Assembly (NCBI GenBank): GCA_964422155.1
Contig: CAYQZZ010000003.1
Span: forward strand, 12,462 to 76,461
DNA from: JBGPRB01 sp964422155
GTDB lineage: Bacteria > Chloroflexota > Dehalococcoidia > Dehalococcoidales > RBG-16-60-22
Length of the DNA stretch: 64,000 bases
Direction: 5' to 3'
The translations under genes were made by a program, and so were the position numbers. This document shows positions 51,449-60,125 of the stretch, piece by piece. The notes below the pieces were generated by a model, which was given only the letters and a program-made list of their open reading frames with translations, searched no databases and was not told where the DNA came from. The first letter of the stretch is position 1. Every line of letters starts with the position of its first letter.

Positions 51449-52678
51449 TCAGGAGCCACGCTGTCGGTTATTCTCCTGGTTTTCCGTTTCTTTCTGTTCT
51501 CTTGATTGATTCGCTGATATCATCTCGGGTTTGTTGTTTTCGGTGTTCGTTAAACGTTCTTTGGTCTGTTCCTGTTTCTCTTTCTCAATCCTTACCTGTA
51601 TGGTAACGTTGTCTGCAGTATCGTCGTTAATTTGCCCCTTATTTGAAATTTTAATATTCAGTTTTTCTTTGACCGGCTTTGGTAATTTTTGCAGCGCTGT
51701 CATATTTTCTGTTACATCTGTGACATTGTCCGATACGTTTATCTCCCGGAGTTTCTCCACGGCCCTTTCGTACTTCCTGACCGAGTTCTCTATGGCATTT
51801 TCGATACCCTTGCGGGCGGATTCGGGTGCTTTTTCATAAACTCTGGTCAGGGTCTCCAGCCGATTGGCGGTAGATTGTGCCAGCCGCTCCTGAATTTTGG
51901 AAATGTCAATACCTTTTTCCTCGGCGATGGCAGACATTTCTTCTTCCAGTTCTGCAATTCGGTCGGCATAATCCAGCGTTTCCTCGACGTCACCGGATAC
52001 ATTGTCGGTGGTTACATTCTCGCTTACTCTAAATCTGGCTCTTTCCATCAGCTTTTCAATAGTATCCGAGCTGATATCGAGAGCTCTTTCAGGTTTATTT
52101 TTAGCTAGGATGCGGAGAGCCTTTATCTGGCTGTTTATGGTAGCTATCTTGGCCCGGTTAATGGTTTCCCGGGCTTCGTCACTGGCAGAGGCCGCTTCTT
52201 CCCTGGTTTCATTATCGGCAGACGTAATATCTTTCTTAACTCTTGGCGGCATCTTGTCCTTTAGCTCGCTTAATCTGACATGAATCCTGTACGACAGGGC
52301 GGCCAGTCTTTCCGATATATTATCGGAGGTTCCGTGCCTGACGGCTTCTTCCAGTCTTTCGTTGACCATGGCCATAAAATTATCATAGCCGTTCGCCGCT
52401 CGCGTCATTTCTCTTACTTTGTTTTTATTTCCCATGGCCTGGGCTTCAGATAATCGCTCTTCGGCGTATTGCAGGGCTTTTTTGGCTTTAGCCTCCGGAC
52501 CGAAGGTAAAGAACATGCTGATGTTTTTACCCCAGGTGTCGAAAAAGTAAAAGGGGCTGTCCGGGGTAATGCCGGGGTCGGGGAGTTCTTCATCCTGGGC
52601 ATAAGCAGTGCCGCCGAAGAGAAGCGATGTAATAAGAAGGCAGCTTACCAGTGTTACTCTCAATAGATTCCTTTTCAT
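51449..52678 (-). CDS. Exported DUF5667-like protein with Asn/Thr-rich acidic repeats
   Basis: The 409-residue protein has a signal peptide (LLRVTLVSCLLITSLLFGGTAYAQ). A DUF5667-like segment follows (GITPDSPFYFFDTWGKNISMFF, then KKALQYAEERLSEAQAM). A long helical body comes next, rich in Glu, Arg, Asn and Ala, with recurring NVTDNVS-type units. The C-terminal 70 residues are Gln/Glu/Asn/Arg rich. The function of the family is not established, and an envelope-structural role is plausible. Its stop is 12 bases from the elp3 stop (convergent). Confidence 0.75.
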   Translation of the reverse strand: MKRNLLRVTLVSCLLITSLLFGGTAYAQDEELPDPGITPDSPFYFFDTWGKNISMFFTFGPEAKAKKALQYAEERLSEAQAMGNKNKVREMTRAANGYDNFMAMVNERLEEAVRHGTSDNISERLAALSYRIHVRLSELKDKMPPRVKKDITSADNETREEAASASDEARETINRAKIATINSQIKALRILAKNKPERALDISSDTIEKLMERARFRVSENVTTDNVSGDVEETLDYADRIAELEEEMSAIAEEKGIDISKIQERLAQSTANRLETLTRVYEKAPESARKGIENAIENSVRKYERAVEKLREINVSDNVTDVTENMTALQKLPKPVKEKLNIKISNKGQINDDTADNVTIQVRIEKEKQEQTKERLTNTENNKPEMISANQSREQKETENQENNRQRGS

Positions 52679-52797
52679 TTACGGCCTCCGGTTTTCTAAT
52701 TTGTTTACCGTATTATATAACGCATAATAGGGGGTTTGGTTAGTTGTTCTGTAAGAAGAAGGTAACGGGAAATAGATAGTAGGTTAGTCCTGTGTTG

Positions 52798-53163
52798 TTA
52801 CTTTCCCAGTTCTTTGAGCCTGTCGTCATTGATGCCGAAGTGGTGAGCTATTTCATGCTGGACGACCCGCTGTATCTCGGCGATAATCTGGCTGTCATTT
52901 TTACACATAGCCTCGATGGGTTTCTGGAAGATAGTTACCTTGTCAGGTGTTACGAATCCGTAGTTATTACTTCGTTGGGTCAGGGGCACGCCTTCGTAAA
53001 GTCCGAGCAGGGTTTCATTCCGCCTTATCCCCGACTGCCGCAGCTGGGTGCGTGTCGGCTCGTCAGCAACGACGACATCGATATTTTCCAGTCTTTCACG
53101 GAATTCGTCGGGTAGATTTTCGATGGCTTTAGCCACGAGCTGCTCAAACTTCTGGCTGTCCAT
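52798..53163 (-). CDS. Zincin-like metallopeptidase family protein
   Basis: The 121-residue protein matches the small metallopeptidase family. It has an N-terminal FEQLVAKAIENLPDEFRERLENIDVVV pattern, GLYEGVPLTQRSNNYG in the middle, and the zinc motif HEIAHHFGI with a downstream Asp. Substrates are unknown. It starts five bases before the MBL gene stop on the same strand and is probably co-transcribed with it. Confidence 0.85.
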   Translation of the reverse strand: MDSQKFEQLVAKAIENLPDEFRERLENIDVVVADEPTRTQLRQSGIRRNETLLGLYEGVPLTQRSNNYGFVTPDKVTIFQKPIEAMCKNDSQIIAEIQRVVQHEIAHHFGINDDRLKELGK

Positions 53164-53167
53164 TTTT

Positions 53168-53956
53168 CTACGCCTCCTCCAGTTGTGCCAGGTCGAACTT
53201 CATACCATCCCGCGCGGCGATTACCCTGGTTCCCGTCTGCTCGGAGAGTTCCCGGGCTATTTCCCAGGGTTTTGCCTGCCATACATGCAGGCCGAAGTGG
53301 CTTAAAATAGCTATTTTGGGCTTTATCTCCTTGATAATGCGCGCGACATCTGGTATAGAAAGGTGGTCGATGGGCGGTCTGGGTTCCGTGAGCACCATGT
53401 TGATGATTATCATCTCGGTGTTGTAGTTCTGGCTTAGTCCTTCGAAATAGCGTGTATCGACAATATAGGAGAAGGTATGCCTCTTCGACTTAAAAACCAT
53501 ACCGTAGGTCTCCACCGGATGCACGTGCCTGACCGGTGTGGTGAAAGAGATATTGCCTATTGTATAAGACTTTCCTTCTTCTAGTACGACGACTCCTTCG
53601 ATGTATTTTCTCAGGTAGGAGAAGATAACCGGTTCAGTTTCCAGGGCGTCGGACGGAGCGAATAGCCACCCGTGCCGGTTGAAACCGCCGTTGGTCATGG
53701 CTTCGACCATTACATTGACATCCGCCGAGTGGTCCAGATGGCGGTGGGACAGGATAATCGCGCTCAGCTTTTCCGCGTTCAGCTTTCTTTTGGTGGATTG
53801 GACGATGCTGCCCGGGCCGGGGTCGATGAGTATTTCGCTGCCGCTCAGATTCAGCCACAGGCCACCCGATGCCGCCAGCTGTCGGCTCACCATGAAACGG
53901 GCGCCGGCTGTCCCCAGGAAGGTAATCGTGTCTGCTGAAGTGTTGTCATTGCTCAT
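53168..53956 (-). CDS. Metallo-beta-lactamase fold hydrolase
   Basis: The 262-residue protein has the MBL core ILIDPGPGSI, LSHRHLDHSADVNVM (HxHxDH) and later metal ligands in PVRHVHPVETYG and ILSHFGLHVW. It resembles RNase Z/PhnP-type hydrolases more than beta-lactamases. The second His of the core is spaced H-R-H-L-D-H as in that group. The substrate is unknown. It precedes the zincin gene. Confidence 0.85.
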   Translation of the reverse strand: MSNDNTSADTITFLGTAGARFMVSRQLAASGGLWLNLSGSEILIDPGPGSIVQSTKRKLNAEKLSAIILSHRHLDHSADVNVMVEAMTNGGFNRHGWLFAPSDALETEPVIFSYLRKYIEGVVVLEEGKSYTIGNISFTTPVRHVHPVETYGMVFKSKRHTFSYIVDTRYFEGLSQNYNTEMIIINMVLTEPRPPIDHLSIPDVARIIKEIKPKIAILSHFGLHVWQAKPWEIARELSEQTGTRVIAARDGMKFDLAQLEEA

Positions 53957-54060
53957 GTCTGGTACAACTGTTTCTATAATAGAAGATAAAAGACTATTTT
54001 ACAATCGGAGTTGTGGCTTTCTCTGTAATGACAAATGAGTAAAAGTTTATGCCAAAACCT

Positions 54061-54088
54061 TTGACAATTCTCTGGTTCCGTATATATA
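54061..54088 (+). promoter_or_regulatory. Promoter for the PAS-STAS gene
   Basis: TTGACA (54061-54066) and TATATA (54083-54088) are 16 bases apart. A second TATAAT lies at 54144, directly before the ribosome site. Confidence 0.55.
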
Positions 54089-54167
54089 CTTTAAGCATTA
54101 AGAACTATATCTTTAGATACACGTATACTGAGATTGAGTCTGGTATAATTAGGAGGTGAAGAAAAAA

Positions 54168-54986
54168 ATGGAAAAACAGGTAACGACCCACCGTGGTGGA
54201 CATCTCGAGGCTTTACTCAATGGCTGCCCCGATGCTATTCTCGCTGTCAGCGCCGAGGGTATTATCAAGTTCGCCAACAAGGAAGCCTGTAAGCTTACCG
54301 AGCGCAGCATGAATGAGCTTATTGGTGAGAGTATTATTGAAGTCTACGAGAATAGAGAAGCCGCCCGTGAAGCCAATCGCAAAATCTATGAAGCCGGCGG
54401 GACGATTCATGACATGGAGACCAAGACGAGGACAAAGTCCGGCAAGCTGGTCTCGGTGCGCGTTTCGGCATCACATCTTTATGATAGTAACGGTAAATAC
54501 ATCGGCGGTGTCGGCTATTTCGCCCAATACCGACCCTGGAGTGGTGCCGAGGCTCATGTTAAGGCTCATGCCGACGAACTGGAGGCGACGCTCGAAAAGC
54601 GGCAGGCGCAGGCCCCCCCCATATTCGAGTTGTATCCCGGCCTTTCGATTATGGTGGTCGTCGGCCATCTTGATGTTGGCCGCTTTGAAAACATAACTAC
54701 TGACCTGCTCAGCCATATCGAAAAGGTTAAGACAAAGGTTGTTTTGCTCGATATCTCCGCAGCGGTGATGGATGATAATGCCATCGCCAGTGCGCTAACC
54801 AAGACGATACGAACCGTCCGCCTGCTGGGCGCGAATTGCGTTATTGCCGGTATGTGGGCCACCCTGGCCCGTGCCCTGGAACCACTGATGTTGGACCTGG
54901 CCTCGGTGAAGTCTTGTAGCTGCATGGAGCTTGCTCTTGAAGAGTGTCTGAAAACAATCGGTTACGAAATCCGTAAGAAGGACTAG
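54168..54986 (+). CDS. PAS-STAS sensor protein (RsbR-like)
   Basis: From ATG 54168, behind AGGAGG, the 272-residue protein has a PAS domain (LLNGCPDAILAVSAEGIIKFANKEACKL). A STAS domain follows (VVLLDISAAVMDDNAIASALTKTI, RLLGANCVIAGMW). RsbR-type stressosome proteins pair a sensory domain with a STAS domain that is phosphorylated on Ser or Thr. The Ser after LDI is a candidate. It is followed 18 bases later by CoA-transferase genes, so it may sense a related metabolite, which is only context. Confidence 0.85.
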   Translation: MEKQVTTHRGGHLEALLNGCPDAILAVSAEGIIKFANKEACKLTERSMNELIGESIIEVYENREAAREANRKIYEAGGTIHDMETKTRTKSGKLVSVRVSASHLYDSNGKYIGGVGYFAQYRPWSGAEAHVKAHADELEATLEKRQAQAPPIFELYPGLSIMVVVGHLDVGRFENITTDLLSHIEKVKTKVVLLDISAAVMDDNAIASALTKTIRTVRLLGANCVIAGMWATLARALEPLMLDLASVKSCSCMELALEECLKTIGYEIRKKD

Positions 54987-55004
54987 ACCCAGGAGGACTG
55001 AATA

Positions 55005-55706
55005 TTGGACAAAGTATATCCCGGTGTCGATGAAGCCGTAGCGGATATTCCCGATGGAGCTTCCATTGCCATCTCCGGCTTCTTCACGGCGGGAACACCC
55101 ATTCCCCTGATAAAGGCACTGGCTAAGCAGGGGGCTAAGAACCTGACCATTATCTGCATGCAGATGGGGCCGGGAAACGAGGATATTAACCAGCTCATTA
55201 TCAATAAACAGATAAAGAAAGCTATATGCAACTACCCCTTCTACCGCTCGGCGAGCCGCGGTGCCAATTCTCCCGCCGAGCAGGCCGTCCGTGCCGGTGA
55301 AATTGAAATGGAAGTGTACCCGATGGGCACCTTTTCTGAAAAATTAAGGGCGGCGGGAGCTGGCCTTGCTGCCTTCTATACGCCCACCGGTGTGGGCACG
55401 GTCGTGGAGCGGGGGAAGGAGAAGAGGAAATTCGGCGACCATGATTTTCTTCTGGAACATGCCCTCAAACCCGACTATGCTTTCGTGTATGCCTATAAAG
55501 GCGACCGCATGGGCAATCTCAATTGTCACAAGACCGCCAGGAACTATAATCCGGAGATGGCTGCCGCCGGGAAAATCACTATCGCGGCCGTGGAGAACCT
55601 GGTGGAACCCGGCGATATTGACGGTGACATGATACATATTCCGGGCGTCTATGTTCAGAGGGTGGTAAAAGTAGATAGGCCCAAGTACATCCCGACGATT
55701 GACTGA
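55005..55706 (+). CDS. CoA-transferase subunit A (3-oxoacid type)
   Basis: The 233-residue class I CoA-transferase alpha subunit starts at TTG, behind AGGAGG. It has GASIAISGFFTAGTPIPLIKAL and the family motif FYTPTGVGTVVERGKE, then LKPDYAFVYAYKGDRMGNLN. It moves CoA between acyl groups, such as acetoacetate and succinyl-CoA. Substrate specificity is not clear from the sequence. Subunit B follows 24 bases later. Confidence 0.9.
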   Translation: MDKVYPGVDEAVADIPDGASIAISGFFTAGTPIPLIKALAKQGAKNLTIICMQMGPGNEDINQLIINKQIKKAICNYPFYRSASRGANSPAEQAVRAGEIEMEVYPMGTFSEKLRAAGAGLAAFYTPTGVGTVVERGKEKRKFGDHDFLLEHALKPDYAFVYAYKGDRMGNLNCHKTARNYNPEMAAAGKITIAAVENLVEPGDIDGDMIHIPGVYVQRVVKVDRPKYIPTID

Positions 55707-55729
55707 TATCTATAGAGGAGAAAAAAAGA

Positions 55730-56416
55730 GTGAACGTAACCAGGAAATTAAGGGGGCTGTCCCGGGAGTTGATAGCGCTCAGGATTGCCAATGAACTTGA
55801 GGACGGGACCTATGTGAATCTGGGTATCGGCATACCGACCCTGGTCTCTGACTGGATTGAGGGTAGGGATATCATATTGCAGGCTGAGCTTGGCATGCTT
55901 AACACCGGGCCTCTGGCATCCAGGGATGAGGTGGAGCAGGACCTCATCAATGCCAGCTGCCAGCCTGTCACCGAGCTATCAGGGAGCTGCTTTTTTTCTG
56001 AAAACGAGTCATTCGCCATGATTCGGGGCGGTTATATGGACACCGCTGTCCTGGGCGCTCTGCAGGTCTCGGAAAAGGGTGACCTGGCGGGGTGGCAGAA
56101 CCCGGAGAGGGGTTTACCTGAAGATATCGGTAATATCGGCGGCTCCATGGACCTGGCTGTCGGTGCCAGGAAAGTCATCATCGCCATGATGCATGTGACC
56201 AATGATGGCCAGTATAAAATTGTGAAGAATTGTTCCTATCCTCTGACGGCTCAGGGAGTGGTCGACCTTATCGTTACCGACCTGGCGTTTATTGAGGTTA
56301 CCCCGAAAGGCCTTTTATTGCGGGAAGTAGCGCCCGGCCTTACCGCCGAGGATGTCCAGTCGGTAACCGAGCCCAAATTAATCATCAGCCCCGACCTGAA
56401 AGAGATGCAACTTTAA
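55730..56416 (+). CDS. CoA-transferase subunit B
   Basis: The 228-residue beta subunit has YVNLGIGIPTLVSDWI and LQAELGMLNTGP, where the catalytic glutamate of the family lies (usually SENG in SCOT; here the residues before it differ). MDLAVGARKVIIAMMHVT is also present. It starts at GTG behind GGAG. Together with subunit A it forms an active transferase. A TIGR04076-like gene follows. Confidence 0.9.
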   Translation: MNVTRKLRGLSRELIALRIANELEDGTYVNLGIGIPTLVSDWIEGRDIILQAELGMLNTGPLASRDEVEQDLINASCQPVTELSGSCFFSENESFAMIRGGYMDTAVLGALQVSEKGDLAGWQNPERGLPEDIGNIGGSMDLAVGARKVIIAMMHVTNDGQYKIVKNCSYPLTAQGVVDLIVTDLAFIEVTPKGLLLREVAPGLTAEDVQSVTEPKLIISPDLKEMQL

Positions 56417-56473
56417 GACATTTTGTTAGATTTAAAGATAAGTCTGTTGATGAAGTAGAGGAGGTGATTGGGC

Positions 56474-57109
56474 ATGCCATTTAAAGTCAGAGCCAAATTG
56501 ATTGCCTTTCTCGGTGATGAAGAGAAATTTCCCTGTCACTTCGGTTATAAAATTGGTGACGAAATTACCTATGATGGCGAGAAATTCGAAGGCCGGGTCT
56601 GCCCGAGCATACTATTTACCATGATTCCCAAAGTCGAGGCTATGATGCATAGCGGGACGAAACACTTCGACCGTATTATTTACCGCTACCATGGCGGCCA
56701 TAGTGTTAAGGACCCCAGTATGAAGAAGTATGATGGAATCGGGTTCCGTATGTCGGAGACTCCTCAATCAGTAGACGGTGTGATTTTCCCCCGGCTTGGA
56801 GAGGGATGGGCTTTTGTCTGCGAGGATGCCAGAACCTCGGCCGTCTTTAAAATCGAGCCGATTGACCTGGCACCTGGCGGGTACTTCCTTGGTGATTACC
56901 GAAGGCAAATGGATATACTGGAGAAAATCAAGGCAGAGCCCGGCTTAACTATAAATGATATTCTGGGTAAGTATAATGACTTCGAACGGAATGTGGTTTA
57001 TCCCAAGCTCACTCCCGCTCTGGTGGAGATTTTGCTGGATGAGATGGCTACCGTCGGCTATATTGAAATGAAAGAAGGGAAGGCTTATCCCGGAAAACGC
57101 CGGAAATAA
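56474..57109 (+). CDS. TIGR04076-like family protein
   Basis: The 211-residue protein has a small N-terminal domain with CHFGYKIGDEITYDGEKFEGRVCPS. That matches the small TIGR04076 family in its spaced cysteines and GD-type motif. A longer C-terminal part with WAFVCEDARTSAVFKI and a winged-helix-like end (LTINDILGKYNDFERNVVYPKL) follows. The last part looks like a DNA- or protein-binding module. It follows the CoA-transferase pair and may be co-transcribed. The function is unknown. Confidence 0.65.
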   Translation: MPFKVRAKLIAFLGDEEKFPCHFGYKIGDEITYDGEKFEGRVCPSILFTMIPKVEAMMHSGTKHFDRIIYRYHGGHSVKDPSMKKYDGIGFRMSETPQSVDGVIFPRLGEGWAFVCEDARTSAVFKIEPIDLAPGGYFLGDYRRQMDILEKIKAEPGLTINDILGKYNDFERNVVYPKLTPALVEILLDEMATVGYIEMKEGKAYPGKRRK

Positions 57110-57175
57110 AGAGCCATTTCTGAACTGAATAAGATTCAACTCCGAGGTGTTCCTGACAATATTCGGTGTACAGGT

Positions 57176-57206
57176 GGAAGCATCAGTGCTTCCCTTTTTT
57201 ATTTTA
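57176..57206 (+). terminator. Terminator after the CoA-transferase run
   Basis: GGAAGCA pairs with TGCTTCC around TCAG, followed by CTTTTTTATTTT. It ends the transcript before the DUF3795 gene. Confidence 0.8.
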
Positions 57207-57236
57207 TTTAGTTAATATGGTGTAACGAGATAAGAA

Positions 57237-57689
57237 ATGGATATCGAGTTAATCGCCCCCTGCGGTATGAATTGCGGCATTTGCAGCGGCTACCTTGCTT
57301 TTAAAAATGATATAAGAAGCAAGGGGATAAAGATGCCATATTGTGCCGGGTGCCGACCCAGAAATAAACAGTGCGCCTTCCTTAAAAAGAGGTGCGAAAT
57401 ATTGCTTAACGGGCAGGTGCAGTATTGCTACGAATGCGAAAGTTATCCGTGTGAACGTTTAAGGCATATCGATAAACGGTACTTTCTATCGCAGTTCCGA
57501 ATGAGCATGATAGAAAACTTGGAATACATTAAAGAGTACGGCATGGAGAAGTTTTTAGAGAAGGAAGAAGAAAAGTGGCGATGCCCTGAGTGCGGAGGGG
57601 TAATTTGCTGCCACAACGGCATCTGCTTCAGCTGCGGACTGGAGAAACTTAAGGCTAAAAAGAAGCTATACAGGTGGACTGATGACTGA
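57237..57689 (+). CDS. DUF3795-type cysteine-rich protein
   Basis: The 150-residue protein starts IELIAPCGMNCGICSGYL and continues with CAGCRPRNKQCAF, CYECESYPCERL and a C-terminal CPECGGVICCHNGICFSCG. This is the DUF3795 pattern with an added zinc ribbon. It has at least 16 cysteines, so it probably binds zinc or an iron-sulfur centre. The family has no settled function. It lies alone between two terminators. Confidence 0.8.
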   Translation: MDIELIAPCGMNCGICSGYLAFKNDIRSKGIKMPYCAGCRPRNKQCAFLKKRCEILLNGQVQYCYECESYPCERLRHIDKRYFLSQFRMSMIENLEYIKEYGMEKFLEKEEEKWRCPECGGVICCHNGICFSCGLEKLKAKKKLYRWTDD

Positions 57690-57752
57690 TAACTTTAGCT
57701 CTGCTATAATTTTCTGTATACAGGAACTCGTATTTTTGGCGAGAGGGTAAGA

Positions 57753-58841
57753 ATGGATAAAAAACTTAAAGTTGGGGTCATCGGGGCTACCGGCATGATA
57801 GGCCAGAATTACCTAAGGCTGCTCAGCCGCCATCCTTGGTTTGAGGTTGTGTATCTGGCGGCTTCGCCGAACTCTGCGGGCAAAAAATACGCCGACGCCG
57901 TAGCTGGCCGCTGGCACATGAAAGAAGACATTCCGGATGAGTTCCGGGATGTTGTCGTCGAGGATGCCGGTAACGTGTCCAAAGCCATCGGGAAGTGCCG
58001 CCTCATCTTCTCGGCGGTGGAGATGGAAAAAAAGGCTATTTTAGCCCTAGAGGAAGAGTATGCCGGCAGGGGTTTCGCTGTTGTCTCCAATAATTCGGCT
58101 CATCGTAATACCGAGGATGTGCCGGTGATGGTCCCGGAAATAAATCACAGCCATCTCGATATTATCCCGCAGCAGCAGAAGAAGCGGGGCTGGAAACAGG
58201 GATTCATTGTCGTCAAGCCAAACTGCAGCATCCAGAGCTTTATGCTGCCGCTCTACGCTTTGCTTAAATCGGGTTATCCTGTTGACAGGATGATAGTCAC
58301 CACAATGCAGGCGGTATCCGGTGCCGGCTATCCCGGCCCGGCCTCGATTGACATGATAGATAATGTCCTTCCCTATATTTCCGGCGAGGAGGAGAAGTCG
58401 GAAGTGGAACCGGCGAAAATTCTGGGCAGGATAGAGAGTGGACGGGTTGTCCCGGACGAAAGCATCAGGATTTCCGCCCACTGCAATCGTGTTGCCGTTT
58501 CCGATGGGCATACTGCCTGTGTCAGCCTTAAGTTTTCCGGTAAGAAGCCGGAAATAGACGAGATTATCGGCATCTGGCGGAATTTCACGTCCCTGCCGCA
58601 GGAGCTAAAGCTACCCTCGGCCCCCGTGCCGCCTATTATCTACCTTGATGAGATAGACCGCCCCCAGCCCCGTAAAGACAGGGACGCCGGTGGGGGTATG
58701 GCGGTAACCGTGGGCAGGCTTAGAGAGTGTAACGTCTTTGATTACCGCTTCGTCGGCCTGCACCACAACACGGTCAGAGGTGCCGCCGGTGGTTCCATCC
58801 TGACGGCGGAGCTTTTAATCGCAAGAGGGTTGCTGGAATAG
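57753..58841 (+). CDS. asd: Aspartate-semialdehyde dehydrogenase, archaeal/yeast type
   Basis: It reduces aspartyl phosphate in lysine, threonine and methionine synthesis. The 362-residue protein has an N-terminal Rossmann GVIGATGMIGQNYLRLLSRHP, a catalytic cysteine in VVKPNCSIQSF, and the histidine in HCNRVAVSDGHTACV. It resembles the archaeal and fungal form more than the E. coli one. Malonyl-CoA reductases share the fold, so that activity cannot be excluded. It ends 36 bases before a strong terminator. Confidence 0.88.
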   Translation: MDKKLKVGVIGATGMIGQNYLRLLSRHPWFEVVYLAASPNSAGKKYADAVAGRWHMKEDIPDEFRDVVVEDAGNVSKAIGKCRLIFSAVEMEKKAILALEEEYAGRGFAVVSNNSAHRNTEDVPVMVPEINHSHLDIIPQQQKKRGWKQGFIVVKPNCSIQSFMLPLYALLKSGYPVDRMIVTTMQAVSGAGYPGPASIDMIDNVLPYISGEEEKSEVEPAKILGRIESGRVVPDESIRISAHCNRVAVSDGHTACVSLKFSGKKPEIDEIIGIWRNFTSLPQELKLPSAPVPPIIYLDEIDRPQPRKDRDAGGGMAVTVGRLRECNVFDYRFVGLHHNTVRGAAGGSILTAELLIARGLLE

Positions 58842-58877
58842 GCTGAAAGACGGCGCTTTTTGCTGGATGATAAATTA

Positions 58878-58913
58878 GGGGCTTCTTAAAAAGAAGCCCC
58901 TTCTTATTTTTTT
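58878..58913 (+). terminator. Terminator after asd, duplicate 1
   Basis: GGGGCTTCTT pairs with AAGAAGCCCC around AAA, followed by TTCTTATTTTTTT. An almost identical terminator is at 59918-59956. Confidence 0.9.
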
Positions 58914-58947
58914 CTCCCAAAGCTGCCTTCGAACCACCAGTCTTCAT

Positions 58948-58982
58948 TTATCAAAGGTTTATATCACCTTATCAAAGCTTTA
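58948..58982. promoter_or_regulatory. Tandem operator-like repeats
   Basis: TTATCAAAGGTTTA (58948-58961) and TTATCAAAGCTTTA (58969-58982) differ by one base and are 21 bases apart, two helical turns. They lie upstream of the beta-grasp membrane protein and may bind its regulator. Confidence 0.45.
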
Positions 58983-59105
58983 CGACACTTTTATGGGATT
59001 TTTATGTTTATTACGTGATTCTTAATGATTCCTTGCTACATTGGAATTAACCAATCGGTATCGATAAAAGAAATCTATCCCCAAACTCAGGAGGAAAAAG
59101 AAAAA

Positions 59106-59885
59106 ATGGTAGAAATTAGATTTGGTGACCAGTATGAGGTAGTTGACCTGGCCGGGCAAACCGTAAGTGAGGCTCGCGAGCAGTTGAAAGCCGAGTTCGG
59201 CATTCCGGAAAAAGCCAGAGCCAAGCTGAATGGCAGGAAGGTCAGGATGACTGCTGAGGATGATTGGTTACTCAATGATGATGATAGGCTCTCCTTTGCC
59301 GTAGAAAAATCGAGAGCTCCTTTCCTTGTTGGTGCTCTGCTCCTGGCACTGACCCTTACCGGTAGTATGTTCGCCTTCGGTTTTATCAATGGCAACACTA
59401 CTCTTAACGGGTCTGTAGCCAACGCCAACTTCGCCGACGTGTCGGTGAACACGGCAGGCATCAGCTCGCTTAGCTGGAACGGATATGGGTTCTTCAAGGG
59501 CTCCATCCCGGTTAGCGGCGATGGCACGCCGATATTTAACATAGACACCGTTACCTCGGGCTATACGGGCGACCTGGTGGTTTCTGTCACCCTCGGCAAC
59601 TCCGACCAGCTGGCTAAGGTTTATCGCGTGCTGGCTCTGAAGCTCGGTATGTACAACGCTGATAATACACCGATGGATATCAACGAGGACAATACGGCGA
59701 ATGCCACCACTGACTGGGTCATGCTCACCCTGGATAATGGCACGGTCTCCATGTTCCCGAAAGGCACCGCCAATGTAACTACCGTAAGGGTAAAGGGCGG
59801 CTTCTATATCACCAATGTAAAGCCGTTTGGAGCCTGGGGCGGTTCTGCGTCCCCGCAGCTATTCTGTGAAGTTGCCCAGAGGTAA
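59106..59885 (+). CDS. Beta-grasp domain membrane protein with exported C-terminus
   Basis: From ATG 59106, behind AGGAGG, the protein has 259 residues. Residues 1-70 look like a ubiquitin- or ThiS-like beta-grasp domain (VEIRFGDQYEVVDLAGQTV, VSEAREQLKAEFGIP, DDWLLNDDDRLSFAVE). One membrane helix follows (71-93, FLVGALLLALTLTGSMFAFG). The 165-residue exported part is rich in Asn, Thr, Gly and Val and looks beta-structured. The topology, with beta-grasp inside and beta domain outside, is unlike standard ubiquitin-like proteins. I cannot name a family. An in-frame upstream start at 59025 lacks a ribosome site. Confidence 0.72.
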   Translation: MVEIRFGDQYEVVDLAGQTVSEAREQLKAEFGIPEKARAKLNGRKVRMTAEDDWLLNDDDRLSFAVEKSRAPFLVGALLLALTLTGSMFAFGFINGNTTLNGSVANANFADVSVNTAGISSLSWNGYGFFKGSIPVSGDGTPIFNIDTVTSGYTGDLVVSVTLGNSDQLAKVYRVLALKLGMYNADNTPMDINEDNTANATTDWVMLTLDNGTVSMFPKGTANVTTVRVKGGFYITNVKPFGAWGGSASPQLFCEVAQR

Positions 59886-59917
59886 TCAGCTATAAAATAA
59901 GTTTATATGAAAAATTA

Positions 59918-59956
59918 GGGGCTTCTTACAAAGAAGCCCCTTCTTATTTGTTTTTT
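59918..59956 (+). terminator. Terminator duplicate 2
   Basis: GGGGCTTCTT pairs with AAGAAGCCCC around ACA, then TTCTTATTTGTTTTTT. About 40 bases around it match the terminator at 58878 with very few differences. It ends at the 3' end of the opposing tRNA-Asn. Confidence 0.9.
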
Positions 59957-60030
59957 GGCTCCCCGACAAGGATTCGAACCTTGAACCTAGCGGTTAACAG
60001 CCGCCCGCTCTACCGTTGAGCTATCGGGGA
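59956..60030 (-). tRNA. tRNA-Asn (GUU)
   Basis: The reverse strand gives a 75-nt tRNA with acceptor TCCCCGA/TCGGGGA. The anticodon loop is CTGTTAA (anticodon GTT), the T-loop is GGTTCGAATCC, and CCA is encoded. Confidence 0.95.
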
Positions 60031-60125
60031 AAGCAGCACGGAATCCTAATTATTATCGCTTTTTCACGCATTCAAGTCAAGCCTGTCTTTAAAGGTTCTT
60101 TTTACATTTGGTAGGCGGGTGATAA

